26,170 bases of DNA, taken from Acinetobacter sp. GTDB taxonomy: Bacteria > Pseudomonadota > Gammaproteobacteria > Pseudomonadales > Moraxellaceae. Shown piece after piece: positions 1-7,535 of the stretch (position 1 is its first letter; each line of letters starts with the position of its first letter). The position numbers and the translations under genes are program-made. Under the pieces are notes generated by a model that was given only the letters and a program-made list of their open reading frames with translations, was not told the DNA's origin and did not search any database. The DNA lies in the NCBI GenBank assembly GCA_030152275.1, contig JASLHF010000040.1:1-26170 (forward strand). The letters are read 5' to 3'.

Positions 1-82
1 GCTTACCATCTACTTTTGTGCCATTTTTCTTTATACTGTCACTTAGGCAGGCTGGACACTTGATTTCTAGAGTTATTCGCAT
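1..82 (-). CDS. IS1-family transposase, N-terminal part (InsA-like), cut by the window edge
   Basis: Reading leftward from an ATG at 82 gives 27 codons that run off the edge: MRITLEIKCPACLSDSIKKN followed by GTKVDGK. The CPxC pair and the KNG...GK pattern match the zinc-finger start of IS1-family InsA proteins, which bind the element's inverted repeats. The frame is intact as far as it can be seen. Whether the rest (InsB, with the DDE catalytic domain) is intact lies outside the window. Family assignment is from recognition of the N-terminal pattern, so it is good but not certain. Confidence 0.7.
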   Translation of the reverse strand, partial: MRITLEIKCPACLSDSIKKNGTKVDGK

Positions 83-141
83 TTCTCTATTTTATCAAAA
101 TCCAACCTGCTTTTTTTCAGCATACTTTTTGAAACACCACC
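1..141 (-). mobile_element. End of an IS1-family insertion sequence
   Basis: The InsA-like start lies about 60 bp inside a sequence that, read on the minus strand from 141, begins GGTGGTGTTTCAAAAAG. IS1-family elements typically begin with GGT and have inverted repeats of roughly 20 bp, so the outer boundary is placed at 141. The 8-9 bp next to it (from 142, gaaaaatgc) would be one copy of the target duplication. The other end is outside the window, so the boundary is inferred from one end only. Confidence 0.55.
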
Positions 142-302
142 GAAAAATGCTTTTAAGTTATTGAAATGAGATCATTTATATCAAATGGCGATGAATACGA
201 TTTCTGAAATTTTCAATTGAGGGTCTTATTCTCAAACGCTTCTTACTACTGTGTTTTAAGAATTGCAAATAGGTTGCTTCGAATTTCTGAAAAAAGTCAT
301 CA

Positions 303-371
303 ATGATGCAAAAGAAATATGTAGAATCGAACATGGTGGCTGAAGGCGTAGGTGGTGTAGCAACTTCCTAA
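303..371 (+). pseudogene. Short C-terminal-like remnant of an unidentified gene
   Basis: A 22-codon frame, beginning MMQKKYVESN and ending VAEGVGGVATS before TAA, reads like the end of a protein. An in-frame TGA lies 15 bases before the first ATG, at 285-287, and no Shine-Dalgarno sequence is obvious. It sits between the IS1-type element and a terminator, so it could be the tail of a gene cut by past insertion. It could also be chance. I do not recognise the family. Confidence 0.2.
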
Positions 372-393
372 TAGTTTTCAGCCACCTTTTTTT
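335..393 (+). terminator. Rho-independent terminator with a long loop
   Basis: GGTGGCTGAA (335-344) pairs perfectly with TTCAGCCACC (377-386), followed by seven T (387-393). The loop is about 32 nt, longer than usual. It would end transcription coming from the left. It lies about 40 bp past the 3' end of the AraC-type gene on the other strand, and its A-run on that strand makes it less suited to that direction. The rest of 142-434 shows nothing beyond this hairpin and the short remnant at 303-371. Confidence 0.55.
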
Positions 394-434
394 CAAGTTA
401 ATTTCTTATCCACGATTAAGGTTAATTAAGTAGC

Positions 435-1349
435 TTAACTTTTTATAAATTGACTCGGATTTTTTTGTGTAACTCGCTGAAACGCACGTGTAAATGCAGC
501 AACTGATTGGTAGCCAACTTTTTCAGAACACACTGCAATAGGTATCCCTTGAGCCAAATATTGTTGTGCCAACTGAACACGATAATATAAAACAAATTGT
601 GTTGCTGAAAATCCTGCAAGATTAGAGAAGTACTGTGAGAAGTTAGCGCGTGATATGTTGCACACTGCTGCCATGGATTGTAGAGTCCAATCTTTTTCAG
701 GTTTAGCGACAATTTCTAAAATCAGAGGATAGAGCATCGGATCATTAAATAATGTCCAAAGAGGGAAATTTTTATGATTTTCTTGACTAAAATTATGACG
801 AATCAGGTAGTAAAATAAAATACTGGTAAGACGCTCAATTAAACTTACTGAAGCTTCGTGGTCTAATTTTGCTTCATGACGAATTAATTCAAATATATTT
901 AAACATTCAGTTAAAGCTTGATCATTTTGTCTTAAAACTAAATAGGGTGGCAATGCCCCAATAAACAACTCAGATAATTTGGAGCGAAATCTAAAATAGC
1001 CACAGGCTAAATGTGTAGAACACGATAATATATTTGAATCGTCACTGTTGACTAAATTGCGTTGTAACTGGTTTAAAGATGGTGCAACCCGTTGAGTCGT
1101 ATCCGTAATAATAAAAGGGATATCTTTTAAAAGAAATATAGCATCACCTTGATAAAGATGAATAAAATTCTGTTCTTCTAGAAGATGAAAATGACAGTCT
1201 TGCTGAATAACTAAATGGAAACTCGCTTGCCCTTGCCCTTGAATAGATGTCGACCATTGTTGATGATAACGGCTTAAATGCTGAAGAGATGTCTCTATTT
1301 CTAAGCGGTCAATTAACCAACTTAGCATTTTTTGAGAATTGTTAAGCAT
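435..1349 (-). CDS. AraC-family transcriptional regulator
   Basis: This is a cytoplasmic DNA-binding regulator of 304 aa, the usual AraC-family length. The N-terminal half looks like a cupin-type sensor domain. The C-terminal ~100 aa carry two helix-turn-helix units. The second contains the family signature, seen as GYQSVAAFTRAFQRVTQKNP near the end. I chose the ATG at 1349, which has GGAAG five bases upstream; a TTG four codons earlier would only add MEVF. The gene is divergent from the CMD-flavoprotein-ABC operon, with about 100 bp between them, so it most likely controls that operon. Candidate 21-bp-spaced direct repeats lie in the shared promoter region. The effector is unknown; a substrate of the neighbouring ABC importer is a reasonable guess. 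Confidence 0.9.
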   Translation of the reverse strand: MLNNSQKMLSWLIDRLEIETSLQHLSRYHQQWSTSIQGQGQASFHLVIQQDCHFHLLEEQNFIHLYQGDAIFLLKDIPFIITDTTQRVAPSLNQLQRNLVNSDDSNILSCSTHLACGYFRFRSKLSELFIGALPPYLVLRQNDQALTECLNIFELIRHEAKLDHEASVSLIERLTSILFYYLIRHNFSQENHKNFPLWTLFNDPMLYPLILEIVAKPEKDWTLQSMAAVCNISRANFSQYFSNLAGFSATQFVLYYRVQLAQQYLAQGIPIAVCSEKVGYQSVAAFTRAFQRVTQKNPSQFIKS

Positions 1350-1386
1350 AAAAACTTCCAATAGTTTAGACGATAAAGCATTTTAA

Positions 1387-1418
1387 AATACTAATAAGTA
1401 TTGAGAGAATACTATAAA
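1387..1418 (+). promoter_or_regulatory. Candidate AraC-type operator and promoter of the CMD-ABC operon
   Basis: AATACT occurs at 1387-1392 and again at 1408-1413 in the same orientation. The start-to-start spacing is 21 bp, two helical turns, as in classical AraC half-site pairs. The first copy is also part of a perfect inverted repeat (AATACT aata AGTATT, 1387-1402). TATAAA at 1413-1418 could serve as a -10 box, which would put the first repeat near the -35 position, as expected for an activator. The spacing is seen; the role is inferred. Confidence 0.35.
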
Positions 1419-1431
1419 TTTTCAACACTAG

Positions 1432-1449
1432 GTACTCTTAACGGAGTAC
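1432..1449 (+). promoter_or_regulatory. Small hairpin overlapping the Shine-Dalgarno of the CMD-like gene
   Basis: GTACTC (1432-1437) and GAGTAC (1444-1449) form a perfect 6-bp stem with loop ttaacg. The likely ribosome binding site CGGAG lies partly in the 3' arm, eight bases before the ATG at 1455. The hairpin could limit translation initiation, but a 6-bp stem may be too weak to matter. Confidence 0.25.
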
Positions 1450-1454
1450 ATACC

Positions 1455-2018
1455 ATGACGACATATTTCAAACCTTTAACAAGTGAACAAGCACCTGACG
1501 AAGCAAAACAACGCCTTATTAATGCTGAAAAAGCCAATGGTTTTAGTTCAAATCTTTTAGGCGTTTTAGCATATGCCCCAACAGCGTTAGAAATGTACCA
1601 AACCGTTTCTGAAATCAATAGCCGTAGCAGCTTAAATATACAAGAACGTGAAGTCGTGCAATTGGTTGCAGCAACAGATAATGGCTGTACATTCTGTGTT
1701 GCAGGTCATACAGCATTGGCAAAAAATAAAGCTAAACTTGCACCTGAAATTGTCCAAGCTTTACGTGATCAGGCAGAGTTACCTGATGCTCGTTTAAATG
1801 CCTTATCTACTTTTGCACGCCAAGCACTATTAACCAAAGGTGCTGTGGATGAACAAACAACTAAAGCATTCTTTGATGCCGGCTTTACTGAACAAAATGC
1901 CCTAGATGTCTTATTGGGATTAAGCCTTGCGACTTTGTGTAACTATGCAAATAGTTTGGCGCGTACCGAACTAAATAGTCAACTTGCTACACATCAATGG
2001 GAACCCAAAAATGCTTAA
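1455..2018 (+). CDS. AhpD / carboxymuconolactone-decarboxylase-fold protein
   Basis: This is a 187-aa protein of the AhpD-like superfamily. The diagnostic motif is present: E66 followed by C78-T-F-C81-x-x-x-H85 (sequence NGCTFCVAGH). In characterised AhpD proteins the two cysteines and the histidine form a peroxidase/reductase relay. Here the redox role is inferred only. The ATG at 1455 is chosen because ACGGAG lies eight bases upstream; the frame is open back to 1401, but that extension has no ribosome binding site. It is first in a five-gene operon and overlaps the next gene by 8 bp, which points to translational coupling with the flavoprotein. It may protect or regenerate that oxidase, or act on a peroxide product. 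Confidence 0.85.
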   Translation: MTTYFKPLTSEQAPDEAKQRLINAEKANGFSSNLLGVLAYAPTALEMYQTVSEINSRSSLNIQEREVVQLVAATDNGCTFCVAGHTALAKNKAKLAPEIVQALRDQAELPDARLNALSTFARQALLTKGAVDEQTTKAFFDAGFTEQNALDVLLGLSLATLCNYANSLARTELNSQLATHQWEPKNA

Positions 2019-3060
2019 TGCCGCTTTAGCTGTTTGGTTAGAACAGCATGCAGAGGCTTTAAATGCAGGTGAAGCAGACGTCAGTCTTGCTTTACTGCAA
2101 CAATTGGGGCAAGCCGATGTATTTAGACAAGGTGTACCTGCACAATTTGGTGGTCTAGGCACTACCTTACAAGATGCAATTGAAACCATTGCAGAAGTTG
2201 CAGAATATTCCGTCACAGCCGCATTTGTCAGCTGGAGTCAGCGTACTTATATAGAATATTTACTCACTGCAAAAGCTACTGTTCTAGATGAGTTTCGTTT
2301 TGATGAACTGCTTGCTGGCGAATATGCAGGTGCGACAGGTTTATCCAATGCGATGAAATTCCTCTCAGGCTTAGAGCCTCTAAAAATTCAGGCTGAAGCA
2401 GTAGAGGGCGGTTGGAAACTGAATGGTAAATTGCCATGGGTTACCAATTTTCATCCTGACGGATTTACTGTCGCTGTTGCTGCTGATAGCGATCAAGGTC
2501 CTTTATTATTCTTAGTTCCATCTAACCGCACTGGCTTTGATCGTCTACCAAATCTGGAATTGATTGGATTGAAAGGCAGTTCTACCGCTGCCGCTATTCT
2601 GACAGATGTTTTGGTTTCACCAACAGAATTGTTAAGTGATAAAGCCACCCAATATCTTCCTGCCATTCGCCCAGCATTTTTAGGTTTACAGTGTGCTTTA
2701 TCTATTGGCTTGATTAAACGCAGTGTGCAACAAGTGATTGCCAAGAAACACTCAAGTTTAGTGAATGATCAAGTTGCTTATATTCAGCAACAGTTAGAAG
2801 AAAACCTGGCAGAGCTCTTTTCTGGACTGGAATCAGGACAATTCGTTACTCAAGCTCGAAGCCTATTTGAGATCCGAATTGCGCTCAGTGAACTGACTCA
2901 ACATGCGATTCAGCTTGAATTATGCAGTACAGGTGGCAAGTGTTATTTGACACCTTATGAAGATGGCTTTACTAGACGCCTAAAAGAATCAGCCTTTATT
3001 CCAATTGTGACACCAAGTGTCTTGCAATTAAAAACTGAACTGTTACGTTTAAGTGCCTAA
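2011..3060 (+). CDS. Short acyl-CoA-dehydrogenase-like flavoprotein
   Basis: This 349-aa protein resembles the acyl-CoA dehydrogenase/SfnB/DszC fold but is 60-70 aa shorter than the four flavoproteins further right. An N-terminal helical part with FGGLGTT near residue 48 is followed by a central beta part (GATGLSNAMKF, then WKLNGKLPWVTNFHPDG) and a helical C-terminus ending RRLKESAFIPIVTPS. The RNxRxxxxHxP motif of the DszC/SfnB-type proteins in this window is absent, so a different reaction is likely. The ATG at 2011 overlaps the CMD gene by 8 bp; the frame is open back to 1984, but ATG is preferred. Substrate unknown. A flavin-dependent dehydrogenase or monooxygenase acting on the compound imported by the next three genes is inferred. 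Confidence 0.8.
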   Translation: MLNAALAVWLEQHAEALNAGEADVSLALLQQLGQADVFRQGVPAQFGGLGTTLQDAIETIAEVAEYSVTAAFVSWSQRTYIEYLLTAKATVLDEFRFDELLAGEYAGATGLSNAMKFLSGLEPLKIQAEAVEGGWKLNGKLPWVTNFHPDGFTVAVAADSDQGPLLFLVPSNRTGFDRLPNLELIGLKGSSTAAAILTDVLVSPTELLSDKATQYLPAIRPAFLGLQCALSIGLIKRSVQQVIAKKHSSLVNDQVAYIQQQLEENLAELFSGLESGQFVTQARSLFEIRIALSELTQHAIQLELCSTGGKCYLTPYEDGFTRRLKESAFIPIVTPSVLQLKTELLRLSA

Positions 3061-3063
3061 GAC

Positions 3064-3852
3064 ATGAAGAATAGACAAGCGTTACTCACTGCAAAGCAGC
3101 TTACCATCAGTCATGCAGGTAAAACCCAAGCCGTGATTGATGGTGTGGATTTTGACATCCAACAAGGTGAAATCATTACTATTTTGGGACCAAGTGGTGT
3201 AGGTAAATCGACATTGTTGTCGACACTTTCAGGTTTACATACTCCTGAAAAAGGACAAGTCGAGTTATTAGGAAAACCTATTGTTCAGAAAAAGTCTGAA
3301 ATGGCATTTATGTTTCAATCTGCAGTGTTATTGCCTTGGCTAGACATTTCAGAAAATGTTGCATTTGGACAAAACTTTAAAAATCAGCCGAAACAAAATG
3401 AGGTAGAAATCCAAACGCGGGTGAGTAATGCCTTGAAACGGGTGAAGCTAGAGCATATTCCTCATGCAAAACCCAACACTTTATCAGGTGGTATGGCGCA
3501 GCGTGTGGCATTAGCGCGTGCTTTAGCAAAATCTCCACGGCTTTTGCTACTCGATGAGCCCTTTAGCGCATTAGATGAATTGAATCGTGCCCAACTACAA
3601 AGACTATTAGTCGATTTGGTGCAAAGCCAAGAAATTGGTGCTGCAGTGATGATCACACACGATATTGATGAAGCCTTACTTATTTCAGACCGTATTTTCT
3701 TTTTATCTGGCCAGCCCGCAAACATCAGTCAAATATGGTCATTAACGCAAAATCATCCACGTGATATTTGGGAACATGAATTTTCAATGATTCGCAATGA
3801 TATTTTGAAATTGCTACATCAGCATCAAACTAAAATGCTAGAAAAGATTTAA
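3064..3852 (+). CDS. ABC transporter ATP-binding protein, nitrate/sulfonate/taurine type
   Basis: This is the cytoplasmic ATPase of a NitT/TauT-family importer, 262 aa. Visible motifs are Walker A GPSGVGKST (42-50), the Q-loop Q85, ABC signature LSGGM (140-144), Walker B LLLLDEP (160-166) and the switch histidine H199. The short form without a C-terminal domain is as in SsuB/TauB. The ATG lies 3 bp after the flavoprotein stop with no good ribosome binding site, so translation is probably coupled. It is followed by its binding protein and permease. The substrate could be a sulfonate, nitrile or another small anion; sequence alone does not decide. Confidence 0.92.
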   Translation: MKNRQALLTAKQLTISHAGKTQAVIDGVDFDIQQGEIITILGPSGVGKSTLLSTLSGLHTPEKGQVELLGKPIVQKKSEMAFMFQSAVLLPWLDISENVAFGQNFKNQPKQNEVEIQTRVSNALKRVKLEHIPHAKPNTLSGGMAQRVALARALAKSPRLLLLDEPFSALDELNRAQLQRLLVDLVQSQEIGAAVMITHDIDEALLISDRIFFLSGQPANISQIWSLTQNHPRDIWEHEFSMIRNDILKLLHQHQTKMLEKI

Positions 3853-3862
3853 GGAAACAGAC

Positions 3863-5062
3863 ATGTGCGATGACGATATTAATCACTCTCGTCGAAATTT
3901 TCTTAAATTGATGGGCCTCTTTGCTGGAACTGCCACCTTGCCAATGCAAGTAAGCCTGGCACAAACCCAGCCTGAAAATACAAAAACCAAACGAGTCAGA
4001 ATTGGTTATATTCCAATTACAGATGCAACACCATTATTGGTGGCCTATCAAAATAAGTTATTTGAAAAACAGGGCTTACAAGTCGACCCGCCAATTTTAT
4101 TTAGGAGTTGGGCACAACTGGTGGAAGCTTTTCTATCTGGTAGTGTAAATGTCATTCACCTATTATCACCAATGGCAGTATGGACACGTTTCGGTAGTCA
4201 TTTCCCTGCAAAAATTGTGGCATGGAACCATGTCGGTGGTTCCGCGCTGACAGTGGCCAGACATATCAATAGCCTAAAGGATCTTGGAGGTAAGCAAGTT
4301 GCGATTCCTTTTTGGTATTCAGTACACAATGTCGTATTACAGGAAATGCTACGTAATGCAGGCTTGACGGTCATCACCAAACCAAAGGGAAAATTGGCAG
4401 CGAATGAAGTCGGGATAATCGTATTACCACCCTCAGATATGCCTCCAGCACTACTCAGTAAGCATATCTCTGGATACCTTGTTGCTGAACCATTTAATGC
4501 AATTGCAGAGCATCTGAAAATTGGAAAAATATTGCGATTCACAGGCGATGTTTGGAAAAAACACGCCTGTTGCGTAGTGTACATGCATGAGAAAGATTTA
4601 CAGCAACATCCCGAATGGTCACAAAAAGTGGTGAATGCTATTGTGGAAGCCCAGCTTTGGTGTCGTAACCATCGTGGTGAAGTTGCGAAATTAATTTCAC
4701 GTGAGCATAAACCACGACTAACACCCCATATTCATGCTGTGATATCTGAGGTGGTTAACCCTAATCCATTGCGGCAGAAGTTTTATTTAAGTACAGGTGC
4801 AATTAAACATCCAGCATGGCAAGACCATCGTATCGATTTTCAACCTTATCCTTTTGAAAGTTATACAGTTGAACTGATTAAACGAATGCGTCATACCCAA
4901 GTTGAAGGTAATCCTGCATTTTTAAAACAACTGAATCCAACTTTAGCGGCACGCCAATTGGTCGATGATCGTTTTGTTAAGAGAGCCATTCAAAAACTTG
5001 GTGGTATGAAAGCATTTGGTCTCACTGAGTCCTTTACCCGTCAGGAGATTTTTCAATTATGA
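3863..5062 (+). CDS. Tat-exported ABC substrate-binding protein (NrtA/SsuA-like)
   Basis: This is a periplasmic solute-binding protein of 399 aa. The N-terminus carries a twin-arginine signal, S9-R10-R11-N12-F13-L14-K15, then a hydrophobic stretch and a likely SLA cleavage site at 31-33. Export of the folded protein by the Tat pathway is therefore expected. The mature part begins RIGYIPITDATPLLVAYQNK, typical of the nitrate/sulfonate/bicarbonate (NMT1/THI5-like) binding fold. It is larger than SsuA (~320 aa) and closer to NrtA/CmpA in length and style. AAGGA upstream of the ATG supports the start. It overlaps the permease gene by 4 bp (ATGA). Notably, tatABC lies directly beyond the permease. 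Ligand unknown. Confidence 0.9.
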   Translation: MCDDDINHSRRNFLKLMGLFAGTATLPMQVSLAQTQPENTKTKRVRIGYIPITDATPLLVAYQNKLFEKQGLQVDPPILFRSWAQLVEAFLSGSVNVIHLLSPMAVWTRFGSHFPAKIVAWNHVGGSALTVARHINSLKDLGGKQVAIPFWYSVHNVVLQEMLRNAGLTVITKPKGKLAANEVGIIVLPPSDMPPALLSKHISGYLVAEPFNAIAEHLKIGKILRFTGDVWKKHACCVVYMHEKDLQQHPEWSQKVVNAIVEAQLWCRNHRGEVAKLISREHKPRLTPHIHAVISEVVNPNPLRQKFYLSTGAIKHPAWQDHRIDFQPYPFESYTVELIKRMRHTQVEGNPAFLKQLNPTLAARQLVDDRFVKRAIQKLGGMKAFGLTESFTRQEIFQL

Positions 5063-5817
5063 ATAATATCATGATGCCAAATTGGAAATATCATAGTTAT
5101 GGATTGTTTGGGCTCATAGGTTTTTTCTGCCTCTGGCTTGTTGCTGGAGCATTTATTCCTGAAGGATTTTTTCAGCAATTTACTTTAAATGCGACTTTGA
5201 CGAAGTTTTTAACGTTAATTCAGGATAGTGAAACCTATATCCATATATGGATGAGTATCAAGCGTGTATTAGTGGGGTTAGGTTTTGCCTTACTGATTGG
5301 GATTCCTGTGGGACTGCTGATAGGGCAAAATCAAAAAGCAGATGCCTTAACCTCACAAATTTTCCAGTTTTTACGCATGATTTCCCCATTGTCATGGATG
5401 CCAATTGCAGTAATGATTTTAGGGGTTGGTGATAAACCAATTTACTTCTTACTCGCGTTTGCCGCAGTCTGGCCTATTATTCTTAATACAGCGACTGGCG
5501 TAAAAAAAGTTGATCCTCAATTGTTAAAGCTTGCCCACAGTTTAGATGCAACTCCACGTGAAATCTTGCAAAAAATTATTTGGCCAAGTGTATTTGGGCA
5601 AGTATTAGTAGGATTGCGTTTGGCGATTGGGATTGTCTGGATCGTATTGGTGCCAAGTGAAATGTTGGGTGTGAGTTCCGGGCTTGGGTATTTTATTTTA
5701 GATGCACGGGATCGTCTGGATTACACTGAATTACTTTCGATTATTTTAATTATCGGTTTTATAGGTTTTGTCCTGGACCGTTTAGTCGTTAGCTTACAAA
5801 AGCGCATCGCGATTTAA
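5059..5817 (+). CDS. ABC transporter permease, nitrate/sulfonate/taurine type
   Basis: This inner-membrane permease has 252 aa and about six membrane segments. The coupling loop that contacts the ATPase is visible as LDATPREILQKIIWPSVFGQ, with the rest of the BPD_transp_1 domain following it. Length and style fit SsuC/TauC. It starts in a 4-bp overlap with the binding-protein gene and is the last gene of the operon. A perfect hairpin terminator follows within 4 bp of the stop. Confidence 0.92.
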   Translation: MNNIMMPNWKYHSYGLFGLIGFFCLWLVAGAFIPEGFFQQFTLNATLTKFLTLIQDSETYIHIWMSIKRVLVGLGFALLIGIPVGLLIGQNQKADALTSQIFQFLRMISPLSWMPIAVMILGVGDKPIYFLLAFAAVWPIILNTATGVKKVDPQLLKLAHSLDATPREILQKIIWPSVFGQVLVGLRLAIGIVWIVLVPSEMLGVSSGLGYFILDARDRLDYTELLSIILIIGFIGFVLDRLVVSLQKRIAI

Positions 5818-5820
5818 GCA

Positions 5821-5859
5821 GATATAAAAAAGCCCGATTGATTCGGGCTTTTTTATATC
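5821..5859. terminator. Bidirectional terminator between the ABC operon and tatC
   Basis: Two perfectly complementary 17-base arms (5821-5837 and 5843-5859) enclose a 5-base loop. The core is AAAAAAGCCCGA / TCGGGCTTTTTT, so each strand shows a GC stem followed by a T-run. It serves the convergent permease gene and tatC. Confidence 0.9.
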
Positions 5860-5863
5860 TCAA

Positions 5864-6622
5864 TCAATCACTTGATACAGCTGAATGTTCTGTTTGATGT
5901 GGAAGAAATTTCCCTGCCAATAGACCCAATTCAAACAGCCCCCACATCGGTACGGCAAGTAATAACATGCTAAGTAAATCTGGGGGAGTAATAAACATCG
6001 ATACAAAAAAGCAGCCAACAATAATAAATTTTCTCTTATGCATGAGTTGTTCCAAAGTTACCAATTTTGAAAGTAATAACACGATAATAAGCACAGGAAT
6101 TTCAAAACATAGGCCAAAAGTAAAAAACAGCTTTAAACAAAAACTGAGATAGCTGCTGATGTCTGTCATGGGTAAGACGGCATCAGGAGCTATATGCATA
6201 AAAAAGTACAGTACAGAAGGCAATACAATATAACGGGAAAAACTGATGCCAAGATAAAATAAAACTAAGCTTGAGCTAGACAGCGCAATGGTCAATTTCT
6301 TTTCCTGCAGATACAGTGCCGGCGCAATAAAACGCCATATATGCCAAAGCAAAAATGGTAAACAGATTAAAAAAGCAATAAATAGGGTTAGTTTAAAGGG
6401 TGCAGTAAATGTCGCAGTAATATCGGTTGCAATCATTTGACTGTTCTCAGGTAAGGCTTGTAAGAGCGGTTGTGCAAATACTTGATATAGCGTTTGAGCA
6501 AAAGGCAATAAACATAAAAAGACAACGGCCAGCATCAAGATGATCTGAACCAGGCATTTTCTCAGTATTGCTAAGTGACCCAGTAAATGTACAACAGTTG
6601 ATGATTGGTCTTGAGATTTCAT
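5864..6622 (-). CDS. tatC: Sec-independent protein translocase TatC
   Basis: TatC is the six-span inner-membrane subunit that recognises twin-arginine signals. At 252 aa it has normal length. Clear family blocks are FIAPALYLQEKK, TDISSYLSF, FEIPV and FITPPD. The Phe and Glu matching E. coli F94 and E103 are kept. The N-terminal recognition element, HLIELRKRL in E. coli, reads HLAILRKCL here. The residues matching E15 and R19 are thus Ile19 and Cys23, while R21 (E. coli R17) is kept. Start and tatB stop overlap as ATGA. It is convergent with the operon encoding a Tat-exported binding protein. Whether this is the cell's only Tat system or an extra one cannot be told from the window. Confidence 0.95.
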   Translation of the reverse strand: MKSQDQSSTVVHLLGHLAILRKCLVQIILMLAVVFLCLLPFAQTLYQVFAQPLLQALPENSQMIATDITATFTAPFKLTLFIAFLICLPFLLWHIWRFIAPALYLQEKKLTIALSSSSLVLFYLGISFSRYIVLPSVLYFFMHIAPDAVLPMTDISSYLSFCLKLFFTFGLCFEIPVLIIVLLLSKLVTLEQLMHKRKFIIVGCFFVSMFITPPDLLSMLLLAVPMWGLFELGLLAGKFLPHQTEHSAVSSD

Positions 6623-7044
6623 GAATGCATATGTCTACTTAAATATGAGAGAGTAATGATGTGCTCATTTAAAGTCGTGTAACTCAACGGATATAGACCA
6701 AGATGTTCTGCTTGTTCCATGGGAGCAATTGCTTCGATCTTTCCTAGACTGCTGTAGGGCAATCCAATATAAATAGGCTCATCAGAATGTAGCTCAGCAT
6801 AGATTTTCTGACTGAGCACTTTTTCCAAATCTCTTACTTTGTTGATTTCGGATTCAAGCGTTTGTTGTAGCTCATTGAGCTTGAGTTCACGTTCTACGTC
6901 GGTTTGAAAATTTTGTAGCAGGTGCTTGATCTTTTGATACAGCTGATACACAGTTTTTAATAGCTCTAATAGTTTTTCAGGGCCTAAGAATATCAATGCG
7001 AAACTAATAAAAAAGATAAGCTCAAACAAGCCAACATTTAGCAT
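6619..7044 (-). CDS. tatB: Sec-independent protein translocase TatB
   Basis: This 141-aa protein has one N-terminal membrane helix, an amphipathic helix and a long charged, probably coiled-coil region. E8 and the G21-P22 hinge are exactly where they are in E. coli TatB. The stretch ERELKLNELQQTLESE matches the ELxxELKLQEFQ region of TatB, which separates it from TatA. TatB partners TatC in the signal-receptor complex. It lies 23 bp after tatA, with no obvious Shine-Dalgarno before its ATG, and overlaps tatC by 4 bp. Confidence 0.92.
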   Translation of the reverse strand: MLNVGLFELIFFISFALIFLGPEKLLELLKTVYQLYQKIKHLLQNFQTDVERELKLNELQQTLESEINKVRDLEKVLSQKIYAELHSDEPIYIGLPYSSLGKIEAIAPMEQAEHLGLYPLSYTTLNEHIITLSYLSRHMHS

Positions 7045-7067
7045 AGGAGAGAAAGGTGGTCAGTAAA

Positions 7068-7265
7068 TTAAGATTGATGATTCTTATTTTTTGGCTGTGA
7101 TGAATCGGCAGTTTCATCTTTTGAAGAATCGTCTTGAATAGAGGTTTTAAAATCCTTAAAAACACCACCCAAATCTTTACCTAAATTTTTTAATTTTGAT
7201 GTGCCAAATAATAAAATCAGAACTAATGCAAATAAGGCAAGGTGTCCAAGCGATAAACCTAACAT
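7068..7265 (-). CDS. tatA: Sec-independent protein translocase TatA
   Basis: This 65-aa protein has a short membrane helix, the FGTSKL hinge (F20-G21) and an amphipathic helix with GKDLGGVFKDFK, including the conserved Phe at 39. A polar, charged tail follows. These are the hallmarks of TatA, the pore-forming subunit. Residue 8, often Gln in TatA, is His. It is the first gene of tatABC, preceded by AGAGATG near the start codon. The promoter would lie in 7270-7320; TAAAAT on the minus strand is a candidate -10. Confidence 0.93.
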   Translation of the reverse strand: MLGLSLGHLALFALVLILLFGTSKLKNLGKDLGGVFKDFKTSIQDDSSKDETADSSQPKNKNHQS

Positions 7266-7535
7266 GAAGCATCTCTAGATCGTTATATGAGTAGACTATT
7301 TTAAACGATGCACATTTTTTTCTTAATCACATTAAATGATTAGCTATTTACTTCTAATTCAATAATATTTTAGAAATGAGATCCTTTTACTCTATGGATT
7401 CAGCATATCATCATTGAAAAATAAGGTGATTGTAATGCTATATTCATTTAAATATTTTTTATGAACTCCTCGGTAAACGTGAAAAATATTAATAACAAAT
7501 TCTTATACATACTGGTTTGATCCCAATATTTGCCT

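Noticed and set aside
351..372. GGTGGTGTAGCAACTTCCTAAT, which resembles the IS1 terminal repeat
   Set aside because: No IS1 sequence follows on either side, and the bases are explained by the terminator loop and short reading frame there.
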